Source: CAYXDO01 sp964463485 (lineage in GTDB: Bacteria; Myxococcota; Kuafuiibacteriia; Kuafuiibacteriales; Kuafuiibacteriaceae). Taken from it: a stretch of DNA of 64,000 bases. The position numbers and the translations under genes were made by a program. The DNA lies in assembly GCA_964463485.1 (NCBI GenBank), contig CAYXDO010000007.1:67191-131190 (forward strand), given 5' to 3'. Numbering within the stretch: position 1 is the stretch's first letter; each line of letters starts with the position of its first letter. The notes below the pieces were generated by a model, which did not search any database, was not told the DNA's origin, and saw only the letters and a list, made by a program, of their open reading frames with translations. Below are positions 25,104 to 36,000 of this stretch, one piece after another.

Positions 25104-26633
25104 GTGTTTCACACGAGCCGACCGGTGACCGCTTCCGCCTTCGTCGATCGTGAAGACATTCTGAGCAAGTTGAGCGACGCCGTAGATCGCCTCGTGGATG
25201 GGTCGCCCAAGTGGATCGCGCTGATCGGTCCGCGTCGAGTCGGCAAGACCAGCGTCCTGCTGGAGTTGGCGCGGCGCCGCGCCGAGAAGGGGGTCTTGTT
25301 CCTCGTGCTCGACCTGCAGGAGGTGGAGCCGGTCTCTCGGGAGGTGTGGCGCTGGTACGCCAGCAAGGTCGCGGAGGCGTTCCTCGGGCCGGAGCTCGAG
25401 GCTTCGTTGGCGGTGATGATGAAGCAGCCGGCCTCTTTCCGGCGTTCGTTGCAGGCGGCGAAGTCCTTTCCCAAACTCTCCCCCTCGACGCGTGCTTTCC
25501 TCAACGAGATCCCTGACGCGGAGGCCGACGACGCCTTCGTTCGAGCGGCTGTCGCGCTGCCAGAGCAGCTCGCGAAGGATCTCGACCTCAAGATCTTGAT
25601 TGCCATCGATGAGTTTCAAGAGCTCGCTCAGCTCGAGTCCAAACGAGGCGCCAAGTCCCCGTTCCACCTCCTCAGAAGTGTCTGGCAGAGGCACGAGCGC
25701 ACGTCTTACGTGATCAGCGGATCGGCGCGCGCCATGCTCACCGAGCTCGTCACGTCCAAGAGCTCGCCCTTCTTTCTCCACTTCGAAGTGCTCGAAGTAG
25801 GCCCGTTCTCGCGTCCCAATGCGATTCGCCTCCTCGTCGTCGGCGGGATTGACGAAGTCCTGGCGGCGTCCATCGCCGACACGCTCGGCGGACATCCGTT
25901 CTATCTGCAGCTGATGGGTGACCAGCTCCATTCCTTGGCCGAGCCCAAAGACGAGTCCGCGCTCAAGGCGGCCCTGCAAGCGCTCGTCTTTTCGAGGACC
26001 GGCAGGCTTGCGCTCTTCTTCCAAAACGAACACGACCGACTCGTTGGGCGGTCCGCGTACCTAGCGGCTACGCTCGACGCGTTGGCTCAAGGAGCTCGGC
26101 GGACCTCGGAGATCGCGGAGCGGATCCGCGCAGCGAGCGGGGACACTTCTCGGTATCTCGAGCGCCTTGGGGACGCCGTCGAGAAACACGAGGATGGCTA
26201 CGCGCTCGCGGACCCGGTCTTTTCGGCTTGGCTGAGGTGGCGACAGCCGGGCGGCGCGGTCGTCCCGATGAGCCTGATCGGGGACGAGGCGGAAAAGAGG
26301 GTTGCGCAGCACCTCGCCGAGCTGGGTTTCGAGCTCGTGTACCAGTCGCGCGCGTCGCGTGGCGCGTTCGACTTGTTGGCGACCCGAGGGTCCCGGCAAG
26401 TCGGCATTCAGGTGAAACGGACGAAATTGCCGCTCCGGTTCAAAAAGACCGAATGGCGCAGGATGCAGGCCGACGCGTCGAGGCTCGGGTGGTCTTGGGT
26501 GATCGCAGCGGTAGGTACGGATTCGAGAGTCACTCTCCTCGATCCTGCTCAGGCGGTCGAACGCCGAGAATTTTCGGTGACGACCGAGGCGTCGATCGAG
26601 AAGATCCTGAGTTGGCTCGACGCTCAGGTCTGA
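25104..26633 (+). CDS. P-loop ATPase fused to a restriction-endonuclease-like domain
   Basis: This is a 509-residue protein. GTG 25104 was preferred over a TTG at 25053 because the latter lies inside the repeat. Walker A GPRRVGKT (42-49) and the acidic LKILIAIDEFQE Walker B mark an archaeal-type STAND/AAA ATPase of the ATP-binding superfamily that includes DUF234 partners. The C-terminal domain (about 400-509) has a PD-(D/E)xK-like core: FDLL with D423, then IQVK with Q436 and K438, usual for Mrr/Holliday resolvase-like nucleases. Function is unknown; such fusions are found in mobile or defence contexts. It is bracketed by palindromic repeats on both sides. Confidence 0.78.
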   Translation: MFHTSRPVTASAFVDREDILSKLSDAVDRLVDGSPKWIALIGPRRVGKTSVLLELARRRAEKGVLFLVLDLQEVEPVSREVWRWYASKVAEAFLGPELEASLAVMMKQPASFRRSLQAAKSFPKLSPSTRAFLNEIPDAEADDAFVRAAVALPEQLAKDLDLKILIAIDEFQELAQLESKRGAKSPFHLLRSVWQRHERTSYVISGSARAMLTELVTSKSSPFFLHFEVLEVGPFSRPNAIRLLVVGGIDEVLAASIADTLGGHPFYLQLMGDQLHSLAEPKDESALKAALQALVFSRTGRLALFFQNEHDRLVGRSAYLAATLDALAQGARRTSEIAERIRAASGDTSRYLERLGDAVEKHEDGYALADPVFSAWLRWRQPGGAVVPMSLIGDEAEKRVAQHLAELGFELVYQSRASRGAFDLLATRGSRQVGIQVKRTKLPLRFKKTEWRRMQADASRLGWSWVIAAVGTDSRVTLLDPAQAVERREFSVTTEASIEKILSWLDAQV

Positions 26634-26647
26634 AGGTCGAAGGCAGA

Positions 26648-26698
26648 CTTGCCGGCAAGTTTGCCCGCGGCAAGTTTGCCAGCAGGCAAGTTTGCCAG
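26648..26698. repeat. Right cluster of palindromic repeats
   Basis: Three degenerate copies of the same unit as at 25025-25076: GCCGGCAAGTTTGC, CCGCGGCAAGTTTGC and CAGCAGGCAAGTTTGC, ending CAG. They start 15 bases after the stop of the ATPase-nuclease gene. The T in GGCAAGTTTGCC matches the first unit of the left cluster. The shared unit on both sides suggests that gene and repeats have moved or expanded together (inference). Confidence 0.8.
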
Positions 26699-26754
26699 TG
26701 ATGACTCGCTTGGCTAGCACGGCGAGCCGGCGCTGCCACCACGACGCCTCGATT

Positions 26755-28575
26755 TCAGAAGGAGCCGCCGAACGAGAGCATCCACGGCCGATCCGGACGC
26801 TCTTCTCGTCCGTCGACGTCACGATCCAGCCTTCGACCTAGACTCTGCTGCTCGAGCTCGAACGTACGCTCGACCGGGTACTCATAGCCCGTCAGCATGT
26901 GGATCCCCAGACCCAACAACCCCACGCCGAGCCCCGCCATGAGGTACCCAGCCTCGTCAGCCATCGGGAGCGCCCCCGCAAACCCGAGGACCGGGAGCGT
27001 AAGGCTCAGACCGCTGATGCCGATCAGTGAGCCGCCGATGATTTGGCGGGTCACCTTCCAATCATCGGCGATCGCCGCGAGCTCCGCTTCGGTGCCCGAG
27101 ACCGCGGACGCGCGGGCGGCTTCGTTCGAGAAGTCGTGCTTGGCGTACTCATCGAGCAGCCTCTCACTCTCCGAAGGGATCACGAGCGCGCTGACTCCGA
27201 GGCCGAGGAAGGCCGCGGACGCGCCGACCAAAACCCACCCCAGGTCAGAGCTGCCGGGGTTGGCGAAGGCCCCCGCGGCGAAGCCTCCGAGCACGGCGGC
27301 TCCGGCGAAGCTGAGGGTGCCTGCGAGCCTTCGGGAATCCCGCTCCAGAGCTGCGCTCGTGTCCAGGAACAAGCCGAGCTGCTCGGCGTCCTTTCGCGTG
27401 ATCCCAAAATGTTCGGGCTGAGCGTCGGCTTGGCTCTCCAACTGCCGAAAGGACTCTCGCCCGAAGGGCTCCGAGAACAGACTCTGAAAGAGCGGCGCCT
27501 CCCCGCGCTCGGCAATCACCAAACTGGACTCTGGTGCATCTTCGAGCCGCAGAGTCTGGCGGTCCGGAAGCTCCCGCACGATTTCCTTCGGCCGCTCCGG
27601 GCCTGCCACGCGCTCGGTCAGCACCAAGGGCTCGTTTGTCGTTGGGAGCGCCAGCACGACTTTGGTGCCCTTCTCGTTGTGAACGTCGGCCACCCGAACG
27701 CCGCGTTGGTCGCGAATGGTCAGCCGTCTCGCGTCGGTCGCGGGAATCTCGAGTCTCCTCGTTACGCCCCTCAGACTCATCAACACCTCGCGACCCGACT
27801 TCGGTGGGTAGGCGAACACCTTCGGACGATAGAGGTCGTTTCGGAGCGGCGCGTTCGCTCGCGTGATGAATGCGGAGAGCTCCGAGTACGTGACCAACCC
27901 GTCTTCGTCCGCGTCCGCCGCGCCTCTCAACCCAGATCGGACTTCGTAGGAAAACACGCCCGACTGAATCTCACTCCACTCGTAGGTGACCGCCTCCGCG
28001 CTCGTGGACAAGACTACGCCGACGTTGGGATGCCGGTCGAGCAGACTCTGCGGCTTCGCGTCGGTTCGCCAGCGCTCTCCCCCCGGTCTTCGTGGGTTGA
28101 TCATGAAATAGGAGTTGCAGCTATCGAGAATCAGGTGAATTCGTCGAGCTCGAATTCGACCGATCGCTCGCTCCTCGAGCGCCCGCGCGGTCAGCCTGCC
28201 GTCCTCGAGCTCGAGGAAGCCTTGGCCGCGGTCCAAGTCTCCGTGACCGGCAAATACCAGGTGAACGTCGACCTCACCGCGGGCCGCAGTCACCGTCGCC
28301 GACAGGACCTCGATGGCTCGATCGAGCTCCAAGAGAGTAGGGGGTCGGGCGCGCGCCGCCCAGGACTCGTGAAGCCGAGCGCTCTCGCGATCGAACGTCG
28401 TGAGCAGCGTGACTCGGTCTGGGCCGAACATCTGCGCGTAGAGCTCCGCGTAAGCCGCGCCGTCGTCGTCGGCGTATTGGAGGTCCGGTCGATCGAGCTC
28501 GAGGCTCCGGTTGTTGGTCACGATCAAGGCGTAGGAAGACGACGCCCACAGGAGCGCCAGGGAGAGAGTCATCAT
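26755..28575 (-). CDS. Exported, membrane-anchored caspase-like peptidase with EF-hand loop
   Basis: This 606-residue protein has an N-terminal signal or membrane segment (1-17). A caspase-type (clan CD) domain begins YALIVTNNRS, with catalytic His111 in VFAGHGD and Cys153 in LILDSCNS. Residues 221-232 form a perfect EF-hand calcium loop (D-x-D-x-D-G-x5-E) directly after the peptidase domain. The C-terminal third contains four or five hydrophobic segments (about 430-580). It is 3 bases downstream of the anti-sigma gene. A role in calcium-triggered proteolysis at the envelope is inference. Confidence 0.8.
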   Translation of the reverse strand: MMTLSLALLWASSSYALIVTNNRSLELDRPDLQYADDDGAAYAELYAQMFGPDRVTLLTTFDRESARLHESWAARARPPTLLELDRAIEVLSATVTAARGEVDVHLVFAGHGDLDRGQGFLELEDGRLTARALEERAIGRIRARRIHLILDSCNSYFMINPRRPGGERWRTDAKPQSLLDRHPNVGVVLSTSAEAVTYEWSEIQSGVFSYEVRSGLRGAADADEDGLVTYSELSAFITRANAPLRNDLYRPKVFAYPPKSGREVLMSLRGVTRRLEIPATDARRLTIRDQRGVRVADVHNEKGTKVVLALPTTNEPLVLTERVAGPERPKEIVRELPDRQTLRLEDAPESSLVIAERGEAPLFQSLFSEPFGRESFRQLESQADAQPEHFGITRKDAEQLGLFLDTSAALERDSRRLAGTLSFAGAAVLGGFAAGAFANPGSSDLGWVLVGASAAFLGLGVSALVIPSESERLLDEYAKHDFSNEAARASAVSGTEAELAAIADDWKVTRQIIGGSLIGISGLSLTLPVLGFAGALPMADEAGYLMAGLGVGLLGLGIHMLTGYEYPVERTFELEQQSLGRRLDRDVDGREERPDRPWMLSFGGSF

Positions 28576-28578
28576 GAG

Positions 28579-29376
28579 TTACCTCAGCTCGAGCTCGGAA
28601 GACTGAATGACCACCGGATCGGCGAGCGACCTGAGTCCGGAGAGGCTGGAAGAGCTTAGTTTCGCCTCGACTTCTCGGACGGTGAGCGCGCGTTGGGAGA
28701 AAACCGCCACGAGCTCGGCCGATCCGGCGGGCGCATCCTTCATCCTCACGCGTTCGGGCATCGCGTTGCGCCCTGTCGGTATACTCACCGACGATGGGTT
28801 TTCGGCGTTGGAGAGGTAGGCTGGATAGAACCAGTGAACCTCCCGGGCGCCGTCGATCGCAAAGAGCATCACGAAGAGCGGTCCCTCGGTTCGATTGCTG
28901 ACTTCGAGCTCGAGGGAGTCTTCGCGTCCAATCGACGGTCGGGAGGAGTCTCCGACGGAGAAAGTGGGAGCCTGCGGCGCGGGGCTCACGACGGTGACCC
29001 ACGCGCCCACGGAGCGCTCGACGCCCGCGGGTCCGCCTCGGGCGACGAGCTCTTCGGAGGGTTCGAGGTACAGATAGAGCGAAAACATCGCCGACGCCGC
29101 GACGGCCGCGCTGAGGAGAGCGACCCTGTGGGCGTAGCTCTCTTGGCGAAGCTCGTCCTGTTTGCGCGCGGCTCGCTGCTCGAGCTCCGCGACGAAGGCC
29201 GGATCTTCCGGGGCTGAGAGCGTGCAGAGAGCGCTTCGCGACCGCTCGATCGTCGAAAGGGACTCGCGGCACGGTCGACACTCCGATAGGTGCGTCGCGA
29301 TCGACTCGGTCCGGTTCTTCGAGCACTCTCCGTCCAAGTAGGCAGCGAGCTCCAGGCGTTCGACGTGGGGGTTCAT
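28579..29376 (-). CDS. Anti-sigma factor with zinc-finger (zf-HC2) domain
   Basis: This 265-residue protein has the zinc-binding anti-sigma motif with C18 and H29-x3-C33-x2-C36 near its N-terminus. A single transmembrane helix (about 83-104) and a C-terminal, presumably periplasmic domain follow, with beta-rich segments (VSIPTGRNAMPERVRMKDAP). It overlaps the end of the sigma gene by 4 bases and precedes the caspase-like gene by 3 bases. This gives a classic sigma/anti-sigma pair with transmembrane signalling. The sensed signal is unknown. Confidence 0.82.
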   Translation of the reverse strand: MNPHVERLELAAYLDGECSKNRTESIATHLSECRPCRESLSTIERSRSALCTLSAPEDPAFVAELEQRAARKQDELRQESYAHRVALLSAAVAASAMFSLYLYLEPSEELVARGGPAGVERSVGAWVTVVSPAPQAPTFSVGDSSRPSIGREDSLELEVSNRTEGPLFVMLFAIDGAREVHWFYPAYLSNAENPSSVSIPTGRNAMPERVRMKDAPAGSAELVAVFSQRALTVREVEAKLSSSSLSGLRSLADPVVIQSSELELR

Positions 29377-29972
29377 GGCTTCACCTCGGGAGGGAGTAAC
29401 TCAGCAAGCGCCTCGAGCCCGTAGTGGACTCTCGATCGCGCGGCCGAAGGTGTTCTGCCGATCACTTGTGCGATTTGTTCGTAGTCGAGCTCTTCGACGA
29501 ACCTGAGAATCAGGGGGACCCGAAATTTTTCGGGGAGTCGCCCGAGCGCCGCTCGCACCAGGGCCTCCTGACTGTTGCGCTCGAGGACCTCGTCAGCGGG
29601 CAGGGCTGGATCGATCGCCGACAGACTCATCGGGAGGAGCGACCGCCAGAAGCGTCGGCGATTCATCGACCGACACTCGTTTCGGGCGATGGTGAAGATC
29701 CAAGCTCTGAGCTTGCCCTGAGGCTCGTACGAGCCCCGCCTGACCCAAATCCTGAAGAAGACCTCCTGTGCGACGTCGCGGGCGAGTTGCTCGTCCAAGA
29801 GCATCGCCGTGCAGAACCGTCGTACGGGACCTTGATGACGTCGGGCCAGGTCGGCGAGGGCGCGGCGATCGCCGGCTTGAAGCGCGAGCATGATCGCATC
29901 GTCCGAAGGCCCGTCCTCGGACGAGTCGGGGGAGCGGACGACCGACAGCCGCGGAGGGAAGGGCGGGTTCAT
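29373..29972 (-). CDS. ECF-type RNA polymerase sigma factor
   Basis: This 199-residue sigma factor starts at ATG 29972 (an in-frame GTG at 29981 would add three residues). Region sigma-2 contains ALADLARRHQGPVRRF, DVAQEVFFRIWVRRGSY and GKLRAWIFTIARN. Region sigma-4 contains LGRLPEKFRVPLILRFVEEL and the helix-turn-helix DYEQIAQVIGRTPSAARSRV. Only regions 2 and 4 are present, as for the ECF group. It is first in a three-gene operon with the anti-sigma and caspase-like genes, whose expression it probably controls. Confidence 0.9.
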   Translation of the reverse strand: MNPPFPPRLSVVRSPDSSEDGPSDDAIMLALQAGDRRALADLARRHQGPVRRFCTAMLLDEQLARDVAQEVFFRIWVRRGSYEPQGKLRAWIFTIARNECRSMNRRRFWRSLLPMSLSAIDPALPADEVLERNSQEALVRAALGRLPEKFRVPLILRFVEELDYEQIAQVIGRTPSAARSRVHYGLEALAELLPPEVKP

Positions 29973-30090
29973 GATGAACACCCAACGCAGCCCGGGCCGT
30001 TTTGTTGAAAAAAAAATGCGGCTCCGGTCCCGGTCCCGAAACTATCGAGCCTGGACGACGAGTTTGAGCTGCGAACCCGGGACGAACGAA

Positions 30091-33000
30091 CTACTTCCCC
30101 GCGAGCGACACGAACAGCCTCGTGCACGCGAACTCGACCAGCGGGAAGAACCAGCGCCGGTCCTTGGGCGCGAGGTTCTCGGTGGCCACGTGCACCGACC
30201 CCGCCGCGACCAGGGCGGCGCGCTCGGCGTTGCGATAGGCCACGTCTTTGGCGTGGGAGAGTGATACGCGATGAGTGTCTCGTAGCCACTTCTCGGCCCT
30301 CGTGACGATCCACTCTCGACGCTCGTCTGGGAGCGCCTTGTCGAGCGCCTTGCCGCGTTTCTTCGAGCGCTTCGGGTCTGAGTAGAGCGACTCGTCCCCC
30401 AGCCGATCTCGGACCAGACCCTCGATGCCTTCTCTCAGCACGTCGACGGGCAAACTCACCACGGCCAAAAACCGCGGCGCGAGCAAGGTGAGCGCGTGAG
30501 CGATCTCGAATCTCAGCACCGCAGCGTTCTCTTTCTCCGCCTGAGTCGGTGACAGGATGAGTGCGACATGTCCGTCGACCCACGACGGCGTGATCAACAC
30601 CTCCGAGTCGTATCTGGCGTAGACGGGCGGGAGCTCTTTGCCGAGGATCGACGAGGCGTCGAAGAACGAGCGCGCGAGAGACGGGGCGAGGCTCGAGAGC
30701 TCCAGCTTGTCGCGCTTCTTCGGTCGGGGTTCGGCAAGCGCGTCACTCATCGCGATGAGCGGCGCGTGGCCGAGCTCTTTCAGGAGATCGAACAGCGGAC
30801 CGTCTTCCCATATCTGAGGGATCTCGACGTTCTTCGCGTTCGAAGGGGGCGGGGGGTCGGCTTGTGCTTCGACCTCGAAGAGTCGCTTCTCTTCCTTGGT
30901 CGCCTCGTCGAGCGCGACCAGGACGTCAGCATAAATCTGGGCCGCCCTTGGCTGGCGGAGCTCGGTGGCGAGCGCGAACAAGCGGCGGAGGGCGGTCACG
31001 TGGCCAGGAGATCGTTCGAGGAGCTCCGCCCAGGTCTCGAGAGCACGACGCTTCTTTGCGTCCGCGTCGGGCCCGCCCTCGGCCGCGGCGTCGTCGAGAA
31101 GCTCCGCGCGCGCTTCCAACCACTTCGACTCGTCGACGGGTTGCTCGAGCGATTTTCGCCGATCGAGCAACGCGAGCGCGGACTCGGGCCGAGCCACGTG
31201 GAATCGGAAGAGATCGATGGCCGTGTCGAGGTGCGCTCGCGCTCGAGTCCGTAAGGTGTCCGCCTCGGAGTGGTCCTTACCTACGCGCTCGAGCTCCTTC
31301 ATGAACGCCAGGCCGGTGTGCTCATGGAGGTCTCCGAGCGCGATGAGCTCCTTGTCGTTTTCGAGCAAGCTCGCGAGCGTCGAGAACGCCGCCGGATCGC
31401 GAGGCGCGTCCGCGAGCGCCTCCACCAGCCACTGCTTGGCCAACGAACGATCGGACGCGAGGATGCGGCCCGCCGCGCGGAGCAACAGCTCGACGCGCGC
31501 GTCGGGATCCGCAGTGCGCGCGGCCTCGGCGAGCGCGTGGGCGGCCCGTTTCGGGTCGCCTGCACGCTCGGCCGCGCGCGCGAGCATCTCGGCGACCTGT
31601 TGATCATGCGGAAAGCGAGCGAACCGATCGCCCAAGAGCTGCGTGGCGCGCTTTGGGTCCTTGCCGCTCTCGATGTACAGCCGTGCGGCCGCGAGCGTGA
31701 AGCGCCGTTTCTCGTCGTCCGCTTCGACCAGGCCGATCAAGTGCTCGTACGTCCTGGCGGCTTCTTCGGACTGGCCGACATCCGCGAGTGACTCTGCTAG
31801 TAGCACGAGCGGTTCGACGAGCTCTGGAGCGACGTCGACGGCTTTTCTGGCGAAACGGACCGCGGCCTCCGACTCGTCCATGGCGCGCTTGGTTCGCGCC
31901 ATACGCAGATAGAGATCTTTTCGCTCGAGCGCGCCGAGCGCGTCTTCGTGATGGAGCAGCAAGGCCGCGGACAGCTCGAAGGCCCGCGCGTGGTCCTTGG
32001 CGGACTCCATCAGAACCGCGAGCCTCGCTAGCGCCTTGCGCGCCATGGGGACGAGCAGGAGTGCGTCTTCGTAGTGTTTCTTGGCTTCGCCGAAACGTTG
32101 CGCTCGCTCGGCCGCCTCGGCCGCTCCGATGTGAAGCTCCACCGCCCGCGCGAGATCGCTCTTTTCCAAGAGCTTGGCGGCCGCGCCCAGGCTCGCGATC
32201 GCGGACGCCGATCGGCCCGCGGACAGGTTCTGGCGACCTAGCGCCGCTAAGATTTGGGCGTCGTTCGGTTGAGCTTCGGCGGCCGCTTCCAAGCTCTTCA
32301 ACGAAGAGTCGGAGTCACCGCCTGCTCGATAAGACTCTGCGGCGGCAACGAACAATCGGGCCCGCTCCCTCGGATCGTCGGTGAGCGCGGCGAGTCGATC
32401 TTCGAGCTTCGCAGCACCGAGGTGGTCGTTGGCCTTGTGACGAATCGCGATCAGACCCGTGAGCGCCTCTCGGTCCGCGGGCCGCGCTTCGAGCACGATC
32501 TCGAGCTCGACGAGCGCGTCGTCGAGCCTTCCCCGCTGCTCGTAGATGCGCGCGATGCGCGCGTGGATCGCCGGACGGTCCTCCGCGTCCACCACGATCG
32601 CGAGATCTTGCAGCGCCTCGATCTCGGCCGTCCCGTCGTCGGTGCGCGCGGCGTGCTCGGAGAAGGCACGAAGCACGTTCGGATCATTGGGCGCCAAGCT
32701 CACGGCGCCCTTCAGCGCTCGGCTGGCCCCCGCGTCGTCGCCGAGCTCTCTCGCGCGGAGCTCGGCGACCTCCAAGAGGACGCGCGCGCGATCTTTCGGA
32801 TCGGCCTGCGCCCGCGCGCGAAGCTCCACGAGGTGCGCGACCTCTTCCCATCGCCCCGCGGCTCGCTCCAAGCGCTCCAGAGTCGTCAGCGCTTCTATGT
32901 CGGTCGGAGCTTCTTCGATCACCGCGGCCAAAGCTGCGTGCGCGAGCTCCGGTCGCTTCAGCCGGCGTTCGCCGACCTCCGCGAGCTTCTTGCGCATCTC

Positions 33001-36000
33001 GACGCGCAGGCCCGGGTCGGACATGAGCTCCACGAGCGTCGCGAGCGCGTCGGCGAGCCCAGCCCAAGCTTGCTCGCGCTCGAGCAGGTCGACGAGCATT
33101 CGAAGGCTGCTCGCGTCGTCCGGATCTTCCGCGAGCGCTTGGCGCAGAGCACGCTCCGCGGCCTCGGGCTTGCCGAGCCGCTCGAGCTCCAGGTGCGCGA
33201 TCCGTCGTCTCAACGCACCACGGTCGGCCGGTGGCCGAGCGTAGACGTCCGATTCGAGAAAGTAGACCTCGTCCTCGTAACGTCCGGCCGCGTCGAGCAA
33301 TCGGACGACCTCGCTGCGCGCCGAAAGGTCGTCCGGAAATCGTTCGACGATCGTCAGGATCGCGTTCGCCGCCCCGTGGGGATCGGAGAGCGAGACCTCG
33401 CGGACCTGCGCCGCGCGCCCCAAGAAGTCCTTGGCCCGCGTGGGATCATTCGTGCGACGGCCCTCTGTCTCGAGGATCAGCGCGAGCTCGCGATGGGCAC
33501 CGAGCTCGGCGTAGAGCGCGGTCATGCGATCGAAGACGTCGAAGGAGTCCGGTGCTAGCTCGAAGAGTCGTTTGAGCCGAAGCACAGCCTCCTTCTTGCG
33601 GCTGAGCGCTCCGGCCTCCATCTCCGCTACGAGAGACCCGAGGCGAACCTGAGCGTCGAGGTCGAGGCGGCTCGAGACCTCGTCGTAGAGGTCGAGCACG
33701 GCTGCCTCGGCCTCCGCGCGAGCCGAGAGCGCGAGGAGCCGTCTGACGCGTTCCTCATTGGGAGACAGGCGAACGAGCCGCATGGCGGCGACGAGCGCGC
33801 GGTCCGCTTCACCTCTATCCGAATGAAGCGCGACGATCTCTTCGAGAAGATCGATCTGGGTCTGCACGTCGACGCGACGCGTCGCATCGGCCAGCGCCTG
33901 CGCGAGCTCCACGAGCTTCGGGGAAGCGTCTTCCGGCGGAACCGACGGAGCTGCGGGTGGAGGAACGCTCGCGCGGACCGGCGGCGCAGAATATGTGGCC
34001 GGCGCCGACGGCACCACGGAGAGCCTTGGCGCTGCAGGCACGGAGCTTCGCGCGGGCGGCGGCGCCGAGACCCTCGGCGGAGGCGGAGTCGATGGCTTCG
34101 CTGCGCTGGCCGGTACCCTCGCCATCTTGATCTTCGCGACCGTCGGCGATTGAGACGGCCTCGCCGGCGCGTCGGGAGCCCGTCGCTCGATCGGATCGTC
34201 GAGCTCGACCGGCTTGAGCAGCCGCGGATCGAGCAGCGGCGGCTCTGCCGAAGCAGGCACGGGCTGGCCCACCACGGGCGCAGAGATCTCTCGCGGCGGC
34301 CACTCGGGCGGCGGCAACGCAGACGGTCGCGGTGCCTTCCCGGGCTTGGCCTCGAGCCGCTCCCCGCGCACGACCGGAATGATCGAGCCCACTGGGATCT
34401 CTTCGGTGTGAAACGTGACGTGGACCGGAGACGAAGTATCGGGCGGCGCGATCGCCGTGCCCGGACGCCAATCGTCTGGCGGCGGGAACGCTTCGAGCTC
34501 CTCTGTTCCCGTCTTGTGCAGGCCCACGAGGCTCGCCGTCGGCGCCGCGAGCTCGATGGGTCGATCGATCGGCGGAGAACCTTCCGCCGCAGGGTCGTAC
34601 TCGCGCTCGGAGGGCTCGTCGGCGCCGAGAAAAGCGTCCGTGTTGATGGCGCCGACGATCTCGTCCACCTCGATCGCACCAAACGGATCGGCCTCGAGCC
34701 GAGGCGCTCGCTTCGCAAATTCGGTCTCGCTCTCAGGACCGACGCCGTCCGCGTTCTCCGTCGGCTCGTTGGTCGCGACGCCGATCGTGCTCTCACGAAT
34801 GTCGTCGAACACACTCTTCGCGGGCGTGCGGACCGCCCGCAACACGGGCTCTGGTCGCGAGGAGGGCAGAGCGGGCTTTGGCGCCAGAACGGTCTCCGCT
34901 TCGAGCTCGGCCATCCGTCGCGCGATGCGCGCCCGGAGCCCTTCGTCGTCTTCGAGGTATCGCTTTTGAACGTCTTGGATCTTCTTCAGCGCCTCGAGCT
35001 CTTCTTCCTGAGAGCCCGAGTGATCGGCTTCCTCCTCGAGCAGCAACACGAGACGAGTCCACCGCTTCAGCCGTTCGTAAATCTTGGCTAGGCGCCGCCG
35101 CGCTTCTTTGTGCTCAGGATCCTGCGCCAGGATCGCTCGATACGCCTCAGCCGCTTCTTCGGGTCGATCGAGTACCACCCCGAGCAAGTGGCCGAGCTTG
35201 AGCCTCAAGTAGATGCGAAGCAGCGGGTTCGTGGTCTGCGCTGCTGCCTCCGCGAAGGTCGTCGCGACCGTGTTGAGCTCCCCAGCCGCCAAGCCGAGCC
35301 GCAGCACTTCGTCGAGCAGCTCTCGATCCTCACTCGACGCCTTGACCGCTCGAACGATCGCTGCGAGCGCGCGCTTGTGATCTTGAAGCTCCCGCTCGTA
35401 GATCCGCGCGAGCTCACGCCACAGCCGAAGCTGATGAGGCGCCGTGCGCCGATCGTGGGTCAGCTCCTCGAGCAGCTCCGCGAGCTGATGGAAGCGCTCC
35501 GCCTCGCGAAAGAGCTCGTCGAGGCTCCCTAGGATCTCCGGGTTGCCTCCGTCGTCGACCAGAGCCGCACGAAAACACGCGAGCGCCCGCGACGGATCCT
35601 TCAGCCGGCCCATGAAGAGCTGTCCCAGCCGCATCGAGAGCGCAGCCCGCACACGCGGATCGGTCTGGTGCAAAATCAGATCGCCGATCACCACGGCGAC
35701 CTCGTCGAGCCTGTTGGTCCGATCACCGAGCGACTCCAGCCGATCGATGATTCGAAGGTTTCGCGGCGACAACCGAGCCGCCTTCATCACCTCCTGAAAC
35801 GCGCGGTGCTGATTGCCCAAGCGCTCGCTCAAGATCTCCGCGATGTAGAGGTAGAGAGTCGTCGTCTCCCCCTCGTCGTTGGTCAGCGCCAACCGCCGCC
35901 GGTACAGATCGATCAGATCGTCGAAGCGCCCGAGGTCGTAGAGAAGCAGGCCCAAGGCGAAGAGCGCGCGCCGATGATCACCGCGCACGTCGAGCACACG

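Noticed and set aside
25025..26698. CRISPR array around the palindromic repeats
   Set aside because: The units are only 16 bases and contiguous, without spacers, and there are no cas genes.
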